Position numbers and translations under genes: made by a program. This document shows, one piece after another, positions 43,938-52,951 of a stretch of DNA of 64,000 bases. Positions within the stretch are counted from its first letter, which is position 1, and every line of letters begins with the position of its first letter. Source of the stretch: Clostridia bacterium (GTDB lineage Bacteria > Bacillota > Clostridia > Christensenellales > Borkfalkiaceae); contig JAFVRR010000006.1 of NCBI GenBank assembly GCA_017504165.1, positions 62,001 to 126,000 of the forward strand. The letters are read 5' to 3'. The notes under the pieces were generated by a model. It worked only from the letters and a program-made list of their open reading frames with translations. It did no database searches and was not told where the DNA came from.

Positions 43938-45250
43938 TATACTTTCCTTACTCTTTTACCGCAAGTTAACGCGTCGATAAAACTTTCCGCGCTACCGTCG
44001 GTAACTATTATAGGTTTATTTATTTTTTTGCTAAATTCTAATAGCGTCATATCGTCCAAGAACAAGTCTTCGTCTTGCTTTAAACAAATATCGGGCAAAA
44101 CTAAATAATCGTACTCTTTATCGTATTCTTTTACCGCGCTTATTATATCGCAAGCAGTCAAAAGCCCCGTACAATTAACGCTTTCGCCAAAGAAATTATT
44201 TTTTACCGCCAAAACGCTAGTAGATATGCCATTACAAGTGTTTTCTACCCTTTTAGCGCAGTCTTCAATAAAGTTTTTTGCAGACTCGCCCGTTACTAGT
44301 AAATATTTACCCTTACCACTTTTTTTAATATCTAGAATATTAAATTCGGCAAGGAATTTAACAGTACCGCCAACACCGTTTCCTATTTGGCTAAAGTTTC
44401 CGTAAACTTCTTCGCTTTCTAGTGGTAATTCCGCTTTATTATAAAACTCGTCCGCAAGTAAAGCGAAGTTTTCGCCTAGTTCGCTATTTATCATTTTAAC
44501 TTGTTCTATAACGCATTTAGCGTAGCCTTTAGTAATGTCTTTAATAGGAAATAGACCCTCTCTAAACTTAGTAATTCCACAAGGAACTACGGCAACGGAC
44601 TGTAAATTAGGTCTTAAACTATAAAGGTCTAAAATAGACTTTTCTAAATACTTTCCATCATTCAATGATGGAACAAGTACTATTTGCGTTTCTATTTTTA
44701 TTCCGTTATCCGTTAACTTTTTAAGTTTAGATATAATATCCCCTGCAAAGCGGTTGCCTAGCATTTTCTCTCTAAGTTCACCGTCGGTCACTTGCACGGA
44801 AACGTAAATAGGGCTTAAACCTAGCCTTATTATTCTATCAATATCACTATCCGAAACGTTAGTTAAAGTTATAAAATTTCCGCATAAAAAACTTTGGCGA
44901 TAGTCGTCGTCTTTAACGTAAAGGGACTCTCTTAACCCCTTAGGCATTTGGTCAACGAAACAAAAAACGCATTTATTACGGCAAGTTTTAAGGTCTAAAT
45001 TATCACTTTCAAAAGTTAAACCTAAGGTTTCGTCTTCTTCTTTTTCTATTTCGACTTTAACTTCTTCCCCGCCGTTCGTTATAACGGTAATAGTAAACTC
45101 TTCCTTATAATCGTAAAAGGTATAATCTAAAAGGTCTACAGCCTCAAAACCGTCAAACTCCTTTATAATATCCCCCTTTTCAAAGCCTAGTTCATAGCCT
45201 ATTCCGTTTTTGTCTACGCTAGAAATTTTTAACATATAATTATTATACAT
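43937..45250 (-). CDS. DUF512 protein: PDZ-like plus radical-SAM-like iron-sulfur protein
   Basis: A 437-residue protein. A PDZ-like domain (residues 1-80, GIGYELGFEKGDII) is followed by a CxxxCxxC cluster, C90-C94-C97 in TCRNKCVFCFVDQ, typical of radical SAM folds, and then the DUF512 domain (ADEFYNKAELPLE). The adjacency DUF512-der is widely conserved in Clostridia. The function is not established. The start at 45250 has AAGG five bases upstream; a second ATG at 45235 lacks one. Confidence 0.9.
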   Translation of the reverse strand: MYNNYMLKISSVDKNGIGYELGFEKGDIIKEFDGFEAVDLLDYTFYDYKEEFTITVITNGGEEVKVEIEKEEDETLGLTFESDNLDLKTCRNKCVFCFVDQMPKGLRESLYVKDDDYRQSFLCGNFITLTNVSDSDIDRIIRLGLSPIYVSVQVTDGELREKMLGNRFAGDIISKLKKLTDNGIKIETQIVLVPSLNDGKYLEKSILDLYSLRPNLQSVAVVPCGITKFREGLFPIKDITKGYAKCVIEQVKMINSELGENFALLADEFYNKAELPLESEEVYGNFSQIGNGVGGTVKFLAEFNILDIKKSGKGKYLLVTGESAKNFIEDCAKRVENTCNGISTSVLAVKNNFFGESVNCTGLLTACDIISAVKEYDKEYDYLVLPDICLKQDEDLFLDDMTLLEFSKKINKPIIVTDGSAESFIDALTCGKRVRKV

Positions 45251-45289
45251 TTTAACCTTATTTTTGTAAAGTAATTTTTAGCGAGACGC

Positions 45290-45318
45290 TTGACAGGTAT
45301 ACAAATTAGTTGTATAAT
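45290..45318 (+). promoter_or_regulatory. Consensus promoter of the AbrB-ABC operon with operator dyad
   Basis: TTGACA (45290-45295), 17-base spacer and TATAAT (45313-45318). The inverted repeat TATACAA (45298-45304) / TTGTATA (45310-45316) spans the spacer and -10, and TATACAA recurs at 45341-45347. The dyad is well placed for repression by the encoded AbrB-like protein. Confidence 0.85.
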
Positions 45319-45361
45319 AAGTATGAGAAGTATAACTTTTTATACAAATAGGAGAAATTTT

Positions 45362-45571
45362 ATGAAAGACAAATATATTGGAATTTGTAAAGTTGGCGAA
45401 AAAGGTCAAATAGTTATTCCTAAAGAGGCGCGCGTAATGTTTGGCATTAACCCGGGCGACAACGTTGCAATTTTGTGCGATGCTAAAAAGGGAATGGCGC
45501 TAGTTAAAGCGGACGTTTTTGATAATTTTACCGACGACATTTTAGGTGGAAACAATGATAAAAACAGTTAA
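45362..45571 (+). CDS. AbrB/MazE/SpoVT-type DNA-binding protein
   Basis: A 69-residue swapped-hairpin DNA-binding protein. CKVGEKGQIVIPKEARVMFGINPGDNVAIL (parts: GEKGQIVIPKEARVMFG) is the classic AbrB fold signature. The ATG at 45362 follows TAGGAG at good spacing, within a transcript from the consensus promoter. It overlaps the ABC ATPase start by 17 bases. It is likely an autorepressor of the operon acting on the TATACAA/TTGTATA dyad (inference). Confidence 0.9.
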   Translation: MKDKYIGICKVGEKGQIVIPKEARVMFGINPGDNVAILCDAKKGMALVKADVFDNFTDDILGGNNDKNS

Positions 45572-46271
45572 TTTATGCAAAAATTTTAAAGACAAAAAAG
45601 CGGTTATCGACCTTAATTTAGAGATAAAAAAGGGGGAATTATTTTCTCTTTTAGGCGTAAACGGAGCAGGAAAAACTACCACTATTAAAATGCTTTCCAC
45701 CCTATCCAATCCGTCGTCTGGCGATATTTTTATTAAAGGCGAAAACTTAAAAGAAAACCCTAATAAAATTAAACGAATTATGAACCTTTCTCCACAAGAA
45801 ACGGCTATAGCGCCAAACTTAACGGTTAAGGAAAACCTTTTGTTTATGGCGGGCGTTTATCAAATAAAAGATAAAACTTTAAAAGTTAATAAACTTTTAA
45901 ATACTTTTAAACTTGAAGAAATTCAAAACAAAAAAGCGGGGATTTTATCGGGCGGTCAAAAGAGAAAACTCTCTATTGCCCTAGCGCTAACTAACGACCC
46001 GGAAATACTATTTTTAGACGAGCCTACTTTAGGGCTTGACGTGCTTTCGCGCCGTGAACTTTGGAAAACTATTGAAGAGTTAAAGGGAAAAACCACCATA
46101 ATTTTAACTACCCATTATCTTGAAGAGGCGGAGAGTTTGTCGGATAGAATAGGCATAATGGTAAACGGCAAACTATCGTCGGTCGGAACGGCTAAAGAAC
46201 TGATCGCCCTTTCAGGCGAAAAGGACTTTGAAAACGCATTCGTCAAAATTGCTACGGGAGGCGAATTATGA
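45555..46271 (+). CDS. ABC transporter ATP-binding protein (ABC-2 exporter)
   Basis: A 238-residue ATPase with Walker A GVNGAGKTT (about 36-44), Q-loop PQETAI, signature LSGGQKRKLSIALAL and Walker B ILFLDEPTLGLD, then the H-loop TTHYLEEAE. These are typical of drug, antibiotic or lipid exporters of the CcmA/NatA/DrrA type. Start at 45555 is favoured by AGGTGG seven bases upstream. It is followed by an overlapping permease gene (ATGA). Substrate unknown. Confidence 0.93.
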   Translation: MIKTVNLCKNFKDKKAVIDLNLEIKKGELFSLLGVNGAGKTTTIKMLSTLSNPSSGDIFIKGENLKENPNKIKRIMNLSPQETAIAPNLTVKENLLFMAGVYQIKDKTLKVNKLLNTFKLEEIQNKKAGILSGGQKRKLSIALALTNDPEILFLDEPTLGLDVLSRRELWKTIEELKGKTTIILTTHYLEEAESLSDRIGIMVNGKLSSVGTAKELIALSGEKDFENAFVKIATGGEL

Positions 46272-46999
46272 AAAGAACTTTAAACTTTGCAAGCCGTAAT
46301 ATAAAAGAACTTATACGCGACCCGTTAAGTTCTATTTTTGCTCTTGTTCTACCGTTATTTTTGCTTTGGATTTTTCAACAATTTAAAATTCCAAACGAGG
46401 CGTATATTATATCGAACTTTACCCCAGGCATTATAGTTTTCGGCTTTTCCTTTATAACTATGTTTACCGCAGTGCTAGTATCTAAAGATAGGTCTAGTTC
46501 TCTACTTTTAAGGCTTTCCGCTAGCCCTATGAAAAGTTACGAATACGTTTTAGGTTATTTTTTATCAAGCATGCCAATAGTAGTTATTCAAATAGTACTA
46601 TTTATTTTACTAGCGATGATTTTAGGGCTTAATTTTAGCGTAAATTTACTTTTAGCACTACTAGTAGGCGTTGTGGTTTCGCTATTATTTATTGCGTTCG
46701 GCATACTTTTAGGCTCGCTTGTCGGCGATAAATCCGCGCCTGGCGTTGCTAGCGTTATCGTTCAACTTGTAGCCTTTACTAGCGGAATGTGGTTTTCTTC
46801 CGATATGGTCGGCGGATTTTTCGCTACCCTTTGTAACGCGTTGCCGTTCAAATACTGCGTTGATATTTTAAAGGGAATAATCAACGGCAATTACGATAAT
46901 ATTTTACTAGCGTTTATAGTATTTTTCGCGTATTTAATAGTTGTTACGCTACTTTCGGTTATATTTTTTAATAAATCTTTAAAAAGCGATAAAAAGTAA
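46268..46999 (+). CDS. ABC-2 type transporter permease
   Basis: A 243-residue membrane protein with six predicted membrane segments. The N-terminus SRNIKELIRDPLSSIFALVLPLFLL and the central GVVVSLLFIAFGILLGSLVGDKSAPGVAS, then TSGMWFS, fit ABC-2 permeases. It overlaps the ATPase stop by four bases, so a dimeric exporter is made from one transcript. Likely a drug, peptide or cell-wall-compound exporter under AbrB-type control. Confidence 0.92.
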   Translation: MKRTLNFASRNIKELIRDPLSSIFALVLPLFLLWIFQQFKIPNEAYIISNFTPGIIVFGFSFITMFTAVLVSKDRSSSLLLRLSASPMKSYEYVLGYFLSSMPIVVIQIVLFILLAMILGLNFSVNLLLALLVGVVVSLLFIAFGILLGSLVGDKSAPGVASVIVQLVAFTSGMWFSSDMVGGFFATLCNALPFKYCVDILKGIINGNYDNILLAFIVFFAYLIVVTLLSVIFFNKSLKSDKK

Positions 47000-47001
47000 A
47001 C

Positions 47002-47030
47002 TTGACAATAGCGGTATAATTTGTTAAATT
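47002..47030 (+). promoter_or_regulatory. Promoter of the DUF1292 gene
   Basis: TTGACA (47002-47007) with 17 bases to TAAATT (47025-47030), a four-of-six match to the -10 consensus. The TATAAT at 47014-47019 is too close to this -35 box to be used with it. Confidence 0.5.
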
Positions 47031-47051
47031 ATAAGTAAGGAGATTTTTATT

Positions 47052-47348
47052 ATGGAAGACAACAAAATTCAATTTGAAGATGAAGATATAATAACAATGA
47101 TTGGTGAAGACGGTACTGAAATCGACTTCGTTGAACTTGCAGACATCGTTTATAAAGACGGTTACTACGTAGTAGCGCAACCTCTTAAGGCGTTTGACGG
47201 TATCGACGAAGACGCTTGCCTCGTTTTCAAAGTTGAAGAAAACGGCGAAGAAGAGGCTAAATTCACCGTTGAATGTGACGACGAAGTAGTTGACGGCGTT
47301 TTAACCGAATACGAAAGGCTTTTAGAAGAAGCGGAAGAAGAAGCGTAA
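47052..47348 (+). CDS. DUF1292 acidic protein
   Basis: A 98-residue, strongly acidic cytosolic protein with the DUF1292 core: ITMIGEDGTEIDFVELADIVYKDGYYVVAQPL and ACLVFKVEENGEE (shown partly). This family is common in Firmicutes, often beside yrrK/ruvX genes, with no known function. Here it stands between the ABC exporter and a carbamoyltransferase-like gene. SD AAGGAG is upstream. Confidence 0.9.
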   Translation: MEDNKIQFEDEDIITMIGEDGTEIDFVELADIVYKDGYYVVAQPLKAFDGIDEDACLVFKVEENGEEEAKFTVECDDEVVDGVLTEYERLLEEAEEEA

Positions 47349-47382
47349 TTCTCCGCCACCACACCTAAAAATAAGGTAATTT

Positions 47383-48285
47383 ATGAATATTAATCAATAT
47401 ATTAAAAAAGGAAACGTATCTTTTAAGCATTTAATTTCGCTTGACGGCATTTCGGAATACGATATTGCCGAAGTGATTTTATCCGCGCGTGAATTTAAAA
47501 ACAAACGCGCCGTGCACGAAATTTCTACCATCTATAAAGGTCATTACGTTTTATTAGTGACAAAACCTAACCTACCAAGGTCTAGTATAACCTTTCAAGT
47601 CGCTATAAAAGAACTTTCGGGCGAGCCTATTATCACGTCGCTTTCTGGCGAACAACTTGAAAGTTTACTTGAAGACACCCACTACGTTAAAGCACTTGCG
47701 GGCTCTGGGCTTTCCGCTATTATGGTATGCACTAGTAAAAGCGCGGACAGTAACGTATTCCACAGCACTAGCACCGTACCCGTTATTAACGCAACGGCAA
47801 TCAAAAGCCCACTTGAAGCGCTTGCAACTTTAATGACTATTGCCGACTACACCCCTAACTTTAAAGGTTTAAAGGTAACGGTCGTTGGCGACTTGTCTTC
47901 GGGCGATTACTCACTTTTAACAGGGCTTTTAAAATTTGGCGCGGACGTTACTTTACTTTGTAATGAGTCTGAGCGTCCAGAACAATCTACCCTTGACTAT
48001 TTAAGCCAATTTGCAGACGTTAAAATTACTAATAATAAAGGCGTAGCGTTAAAAGACGCGGACTATATTTACTTTGCTGAAAGTGAAAATGGAATTTTCG
48101 TATCTAGTGAAGATTTAAGCGTTTGCCCTAACGTTAAGATTATGAGTTCCGTTCCCGTTTGTAAAAACCTTTCTACTATTGAAGTGTTTGACGGTGAAAA
48201 CTCGCTAATTACCAAGCAAACGGAAAATTTACTTCACATAGGAAAGGCAGTTTTAGCCCTATTACAAAACAAAAAAGTTAAATAA
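47383..48285 (+). CDS. Degenerate aspartate/ornithine carbamoyltransferase-like protein
   Basis: A 300-residue protein with the two-domain carbamoyltransferase fold. Recognisable landmarks are a first domain ending ITFQVAIKELSG, VPVINATAIKSPLEALATLMTIAD, and FKGLKVTVVGDLSSGDYSLL of the second domain. The key residues are not conserved. The carbamoyl-phosphate motif SxRTR is replaced by NLPRSS (about 63-68), HPxQ by KSPLE (141-145), and the HCLP region by SSVPVC. It is therefore unlikely to be a normal PyrB or ArgF. It may be regulatory, bind another substrate, or be decaying. The frame is intact with normal codon use. No pyr or arg genes adjoin it. Confidence 0.78.
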   Translation: MNINQYIKKGNVSFKHLISLDGISEYDIAEVILSAREFKNKRAVHEISTIYKGHYVLLVTKPNLPRSSITFQVAIKELSGEPIITSLSGEQLESLLEDTHYVKALAGSGLSAIMVCTSKSADSNVFHSTSTVPVINATAIKSPLEALATLMTIADYTPNFKGLKVTVVGDLSSGDYSLLTGLLKFGADVTLLCNESERPEQSTLDYLSQFADVKITNNKGVALKDADYIYFAESENGIFVSSEDLSVCPNVKIMSSVPVCKNLSTIEVFDGENSLITKQTENLLHIGKAVLALLQNKKVK

Positions 48286-48296
48286 TTATAAAAAAA

Positions 48297-48328
48297 CGGT
48301 TGACAAATAACTTTCAACCGACTATACT
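48297..48328 (+). promoter_or_regulatory. Promoter of the T-box transcript
   Basis: TTGACA (48300-48305), 17-base spacer, TATACT (48323-48328). CGGTTGA (48297-48303) and TCAACCG (48314-48320) form a dyad over the -35 and spacer, which may be an operator or the remains of an upstream terminator. Confidence 0.8.
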
Positions 48329-48344
48329 TTATGTAAATTAATAG

Positions 48345-48575
48345 TAAAACCTGTGATGCAGAGTAGTATCTTTTATAAAGGAGTTAAGAGAGTTTCGGTT
48401 TGGTGTGACGAAATCTTCTTTTAAAAGTGAATGGACTGCGGAGGGCGACCGAACGCTTAAGTTATTAAGTTAGTAGCAATCGACAAGAACTACACTTGTA
48501 AAAATAGTAGCGCGTATGTTGGTACGCGATAAAGTGGATGCTTTTGCATCAATTCGGGTGGTACCGCGAAATTAT
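48345..48575 (+). ncRNA. T-box riboswitch with UGG (tryptophan) specifier
   Basis: The leader has stem I closed by GCAG (48357-48360, reading TGCAG with next base) and CTGC (48436-48439), with an AGTA box on the 5' side opposite GTGAATGGA on the 3' side. The specifier triplet is TGG (48432-48434). The conserved T-box GGGTGGTACCGCG (48556-48568) with tRNA-pairing TGGT (48559-48562) forms the antiterminator. A terminator hairpin follows. Uncharged tRNA-Trp should allow read-through into the NSS transporter gene. Confidence 0.93.
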
Positions 48576-48581
48576 ATTCGT

Positions 48582-48616
48582 CCCGATAGTGTTTACGCAC
48601 TATCGGTTTTTTTTAT
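48582..48616 (+). terminator. T-box-controlled terminator
   Basis: CCGATAGTG (48583-48591) pairs with CACTATCGG (48598-48606), followed by eight T residues. It is the off state of the T-box switch. Confidence 0.93.
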
Positions 48617-48651
48617 TTTTTTACGCTAAATATTAGCGAAAGGAGTTAATT

Positions 48652-50052
48652 ATGGAAAGAGAAAAATTATCGTCAAGGCTAGGTTTTATACTCTTATCGG
48701 CGGGATGCGCGATAGGTCTTGGCAACGTTTGGAAATTCCCTTACTTAAGCGCTAAATACGGCGGGGCTTTATTTATTTTAATTTACCTTGCCTTTTTAGT
48801 TATTTTAGGAATTCCAGTAATGCTTATGGAACTTGCCGTAGGTAGAGCGAGCAAAAAGAGTATCGTATCGTCGTTTGATACGCTAGCGCCTGAAAAAAAG
48901 GCTTGGAAAGGCGCTAAACTACTTAGTTTAGGTAACTTTTTATTAATGGCGTTTTACGTACCCGTTTCAGGTTGGTTTATCTACTACCTTTTCCAAATGA
49001 TTAGCGGTAATTTAAACGGCCTTACGGATATGGGCGTTTCAGGCGCTTTCTTCGGCGGGTTTGTAAACGGTGGAAATAGTAGCGCTATACTTCAAATTAT
49101 TTTCGCTTTAGTTTTAATTGTGGGATGCTTTACCGTTTGCGGTTTAGGTCTTAAAAAAGGGGTAGAAAACGTAACTAAATACATAATGCTAGGCTTATTT
49201 GTACTCATTATATTTATGGTTATTTATTCCCTTACGTTAAGCGGTGCAAAAGACGCCCTTAAAGCCTACCTTATCCCTTCGATTGAAGGTCTTAAAAATG
49301 GAGATTATAACGTGTTTGAACTTATTTCCGCCGCAATGGGTCAAGCATTCTTCACGCTTGGTCTTGGTATAGGCTCTATCGGTATTTTTGGTAGTTATTT
49401 AGATAAAAAGAGAAGTTTACTTGGCGAAACTATAAGAATAGTTATCCTTGACACTTCAATTGCATTGATGTCCGGTCTTATTATTTTCCCTGCCCTTTAC
49501 ACTTACAATCCGGGTGGCGCAGAAATGTCTGGTCCTCCGCTTATTTTCATTGCATTATCATCTGTTTTTGCTAATATGGCACAACCTTTTGGTCAAATTT
49601 TCGGAAGTATTTTCTTCTTGTTTATGTGTTGCGCAGCAATATCTACCGTTATTGCGGTGTTTGAAAATATAGTTTCTATCGTGTGCGACCACTTTAACAT
49701 TTCTAGAGCGAAATCGTGTATTATTAACGGCGCTATAATGCTTATTTTAGTACTTCCTTGCATATTCGGGTTCTCGCATTTGTCTAAAACCTTTAACCCG
49801 CTTGGCGCAGGTACTACCGTTCAAGATTTAGAAGACTTTATTTTAAGTTACAACTTACTTCCAATAGGTTGCTTACTATATACCCTATTTTGCGGTTATA
49901 AATTCGGTTGGGGATACGAAAACTTTGAAAGGGAAGTCAATGCGGGCGAAGGCGCAAAACTTCCTAAATTTCTAAAACCTTACGTGAAATTTATTTTACC
50001 TATAATAATTGTTATATTATTCATATTTGGATATCTTTCATTCTTTGCTTAA
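48652..50052 (+). CDS. Neurotransmitter:sodium symporter (NSS) family transporter, probable tryptophan importer
   Basis: A 466-residue protein with about 11-12 membrane segments. The NSS signature in TM1 is GCAIGLGNVWKFPY (residues 17-30), with ISAAMGQAFFTLGLGIGSI in TM6. Bacterial members (LeuT, MhsT, TnaT) import hydrophobic amino acids with sodium. The T-box specifier UGG immediately upstream argues for tryptophan, as in the TnaT subgroup; this is inference from regulation. The start has AAGGAG seven bases upstream and a strong terminator follows. Confidence 0.93.
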   Translation: MEREKLSSRLGFILLSAGCAIGLGNVWKFPYLSAKYGGALFILIYLAFLVILGIPVMLMELAVGRASKKSIVSSFDTLAPEKKAWKGAKLLSLGNFLLMAFYVPVSGWFIYYLFQMISGNLNGLTDMGVSGAFFGGFVNGGNSSAILQIIFALVLIVGCFTVCGLGLKKGVENVTKYIMLGLFVLIIFMVIYSLTLSGAKDALKAYLIPSIEGLKNGDYNVFELISAAMGQAFFTLGLGIGSIGIFGSYLDKKRSLLGETIRIVILDTSIALMSGLIIFPALYTYNPGGAEMSGPPLIFIALSSVFANMAQPFGQIFGSIFFLFMCCAAISTVIAVFENIVSIVCDHFNISRAKSCIINGAIMLILVLPCIFGFSHLSKTFNPLGAGTTVQDLEDFILSYNLLPIGCLLYTLFCGYKFGWGYENFEREVNAGEGAKLPKFLKPYVKFILPIIIVILFIFGYLSFFA

Positions 50053-50055
50053 ACT

Positions 50056-50095
50056 AAAACGCTTGCTCATACGTTAAATATGAGCAAGCGTTTTT
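50056..50095. terminator. Terminator of the NSS transporter gene
   Basis: A 15-bp stem (AAACGCTTGCTCATA with TATGAGCAAGCGTTT) and TTTTT lie between the convergent transporter and lipoprotein genes; it probably works both ways. Confidence 0.9.
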
Positions 50096-50771
50096 AATTT
50101 TGTTTAGTCGCTAATATTTCGCCACTTTTCGCGTCTACTAAATAGGCGTAAGTTTTACCGTCTTTACAACAAAAACCAACGTAGTAATAATTCTTGTTTT
50201 TTTCACAAATTAACCTTATATGTATTTCCGTTGAAACGCTAGAACTGTCGAACAATTTTTCAACCGTTTTCCCGTCTTGTATTTTAACCTTTTCTAAAAC
50301 TTCAGTATAATTTAAATTTCCGCTTATAACCTTAGATTTTAACTCTATTTTGCACTCGTTTTCCCCACTAGTTAATTTCCCTAAAATTGTTGGAGTAGAC
50401 GGCAATTTTTCCGTTATAATTTCCGCTACGTATTTGCCGTTTAACGGAGAATAAACAAAGTTGCCACTTGCTAAATACCCGTCGTAATTTAGTTCTATTT
50501 TAGCGTCGTCAATTAGACTGTTTTTAGTTTCTAATTTAACGCTTAAAATCTTTTTTACGCTACCGACGAAACCGTCTATAATAAACGGGTCTTCCCTTTC
50601 TTCAACCGATACGGTTACCAAATAACCGTCACTTTCCCCTTCGTAAATTGCCGACCTATATTCGGACACGTAAACGGTTAAATCTAAATTGTTTTTACAA
50701 GAAGATGCAATTAAAGTTAGGGTTAAAATTACTATGAATAATATCGCATTTTTAAAAATTTTGTTTTTCAT
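50094..50771 (-). CDS. Hypothetical lipoprotein
   Basis: A 225-residue exported protein with lipobox ASSC (Cys at about 25). The mature part is beta-rich. The C-terminus (YYYVGFCCKDGKTYAYLVDAKSGEILATKQN, in parts KTYAYLVDAKSGEILA) resembles a PepSY/YpeB-like tail motif only weakly. It stands alone, divergent from the 50906 gene. Envelope-located; function not recognised. Confidence 0.72.
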   Translation of the reverse strand: MKNKIFKNAILFIVILTLTLIASSCKNNLDLTVYVSEYRSAIYEGESDGYLVTVSVEEREDPFIIDGFVGSVKKILSVKLETKNSLIDDAKIELNYDGYLASGNFVYSPLNGKYVAEIITEKLPSTPTILGKLTSGENECKIELKSKVISGNLNYTEVLEKVKIQDGKTVEKLFDSSSVSTEIHIRLICEKNKNYYYVGFCCKDGKTYAYLVDAKSGEILATKQN

Positions 50772-50905
50772 AGTAATATTTTTATTATTTTACCCCTTTT
50801 TATATTACAAATATTAAAAAATTTTATTAGGATAGTTGATTTTTAGTTAGTTTTTTGTTATTATATTTAATAACAATTACACTTTTTAGTGTTTTGAAGG
50901 ATTTT

Positions 50906-51466
50906 ATGAAAAAACTTATTATTAAAACTTGCATTTTAACTTTAATAATAATTTTGGTCGCTGGGTTTTCTGTTTTTGGAATAGTAAGCGTAACGTCGCC
51001 ATCGATTATAGCAAATACCGCTTTTAATTTAGGCGCGAAAAACACTTGCGTAACTTACACGATAAAACAATACGAAAAGTCTAAAGACGTTAAAGATTTA
51101 CTTTTACTAGTAAAGCGCTCCGCTTGGGCAAAAGATTATTCGTCTACTAGCAAGTACGCCCCCCTTTTATTAAGTGACGAAGGGTTTTACGACTATCTTG
51201 TTTCAGACCCAACTCTAGAAAATTACGTGGCAAGTTTACTTGTTGAAAGTTTATACAAAACGAATAATATTGAAAAATTTATTGAAGTAGCATTTTCTTA
51301 CTACAAAGGCAATAGCGGTCCAAACACTTTAAGGGTGGCAATCGTAACCGCTAAAGACGATACTGAAACTTTAGCCGTAATCTTAAAAAAATTAAGGGCT
51401 ATTGAAAATAAAACTGAAGAAACAAATAATTTAATTGAACAAATCAATCAACGTATAAATAAATAA
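50906..51466 (+). CDS. Hypothetical membrane-anchored protein upstream of guaB
   Basis: A 186-residue protein with one N-terminal hydrophobic segment (MKKLIIKTCILTLIIILVAG) serving as anchor or uncleaved signal. The rest is helical and resembles a short TPR-like array (YEKSKDVKDLLLLVKRSAW, LENYVASLLVESLYKTNNIEKFIEVAF). The ATG at 50906 has GAAGG at good spacing. It is 15 bases upstream of guaB and presumably co-transcribed, though no functional link to purine synthesis is visible. Confidence 0.68.
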   Translation: MKKLIIKTCILTLIIILVAGFSVFGIVSVTSPSIIANTAFNLGAKNTCVTYTIKQYEKSKDVKDLLLLVKRSAWAKDYSSTSKYAPLLLSDEGFYDYLVSDPTLENYVASLLVESLYKTNNIEKFIEVAFSYYKGNSGPNTLRVAIVTAKDDTETLAVILKKLRAIENKTEETNNLIEQINQRINK

Positions 51467-51481
51467 AAAGGAGCAATTTAA

Positions 51482-52933
<1,452 letters not shown>

Positions 52934-52951
52934 TAAGGAAGGATAAATATT

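Noticed and set aside
47014..47019. TATAAT as the -10 box for TTGACA at 47002
   Set aside because: The spacing is far too short for a sigma-A promoter; the TAAATT 17 bases away is more plausible.
52934..52951. A frameshift hiding the GuaA amidotransferase domain
   Set aside because: Only 18 bases separate guaB from the gene, so there is no room for a lost 190-codon domain.
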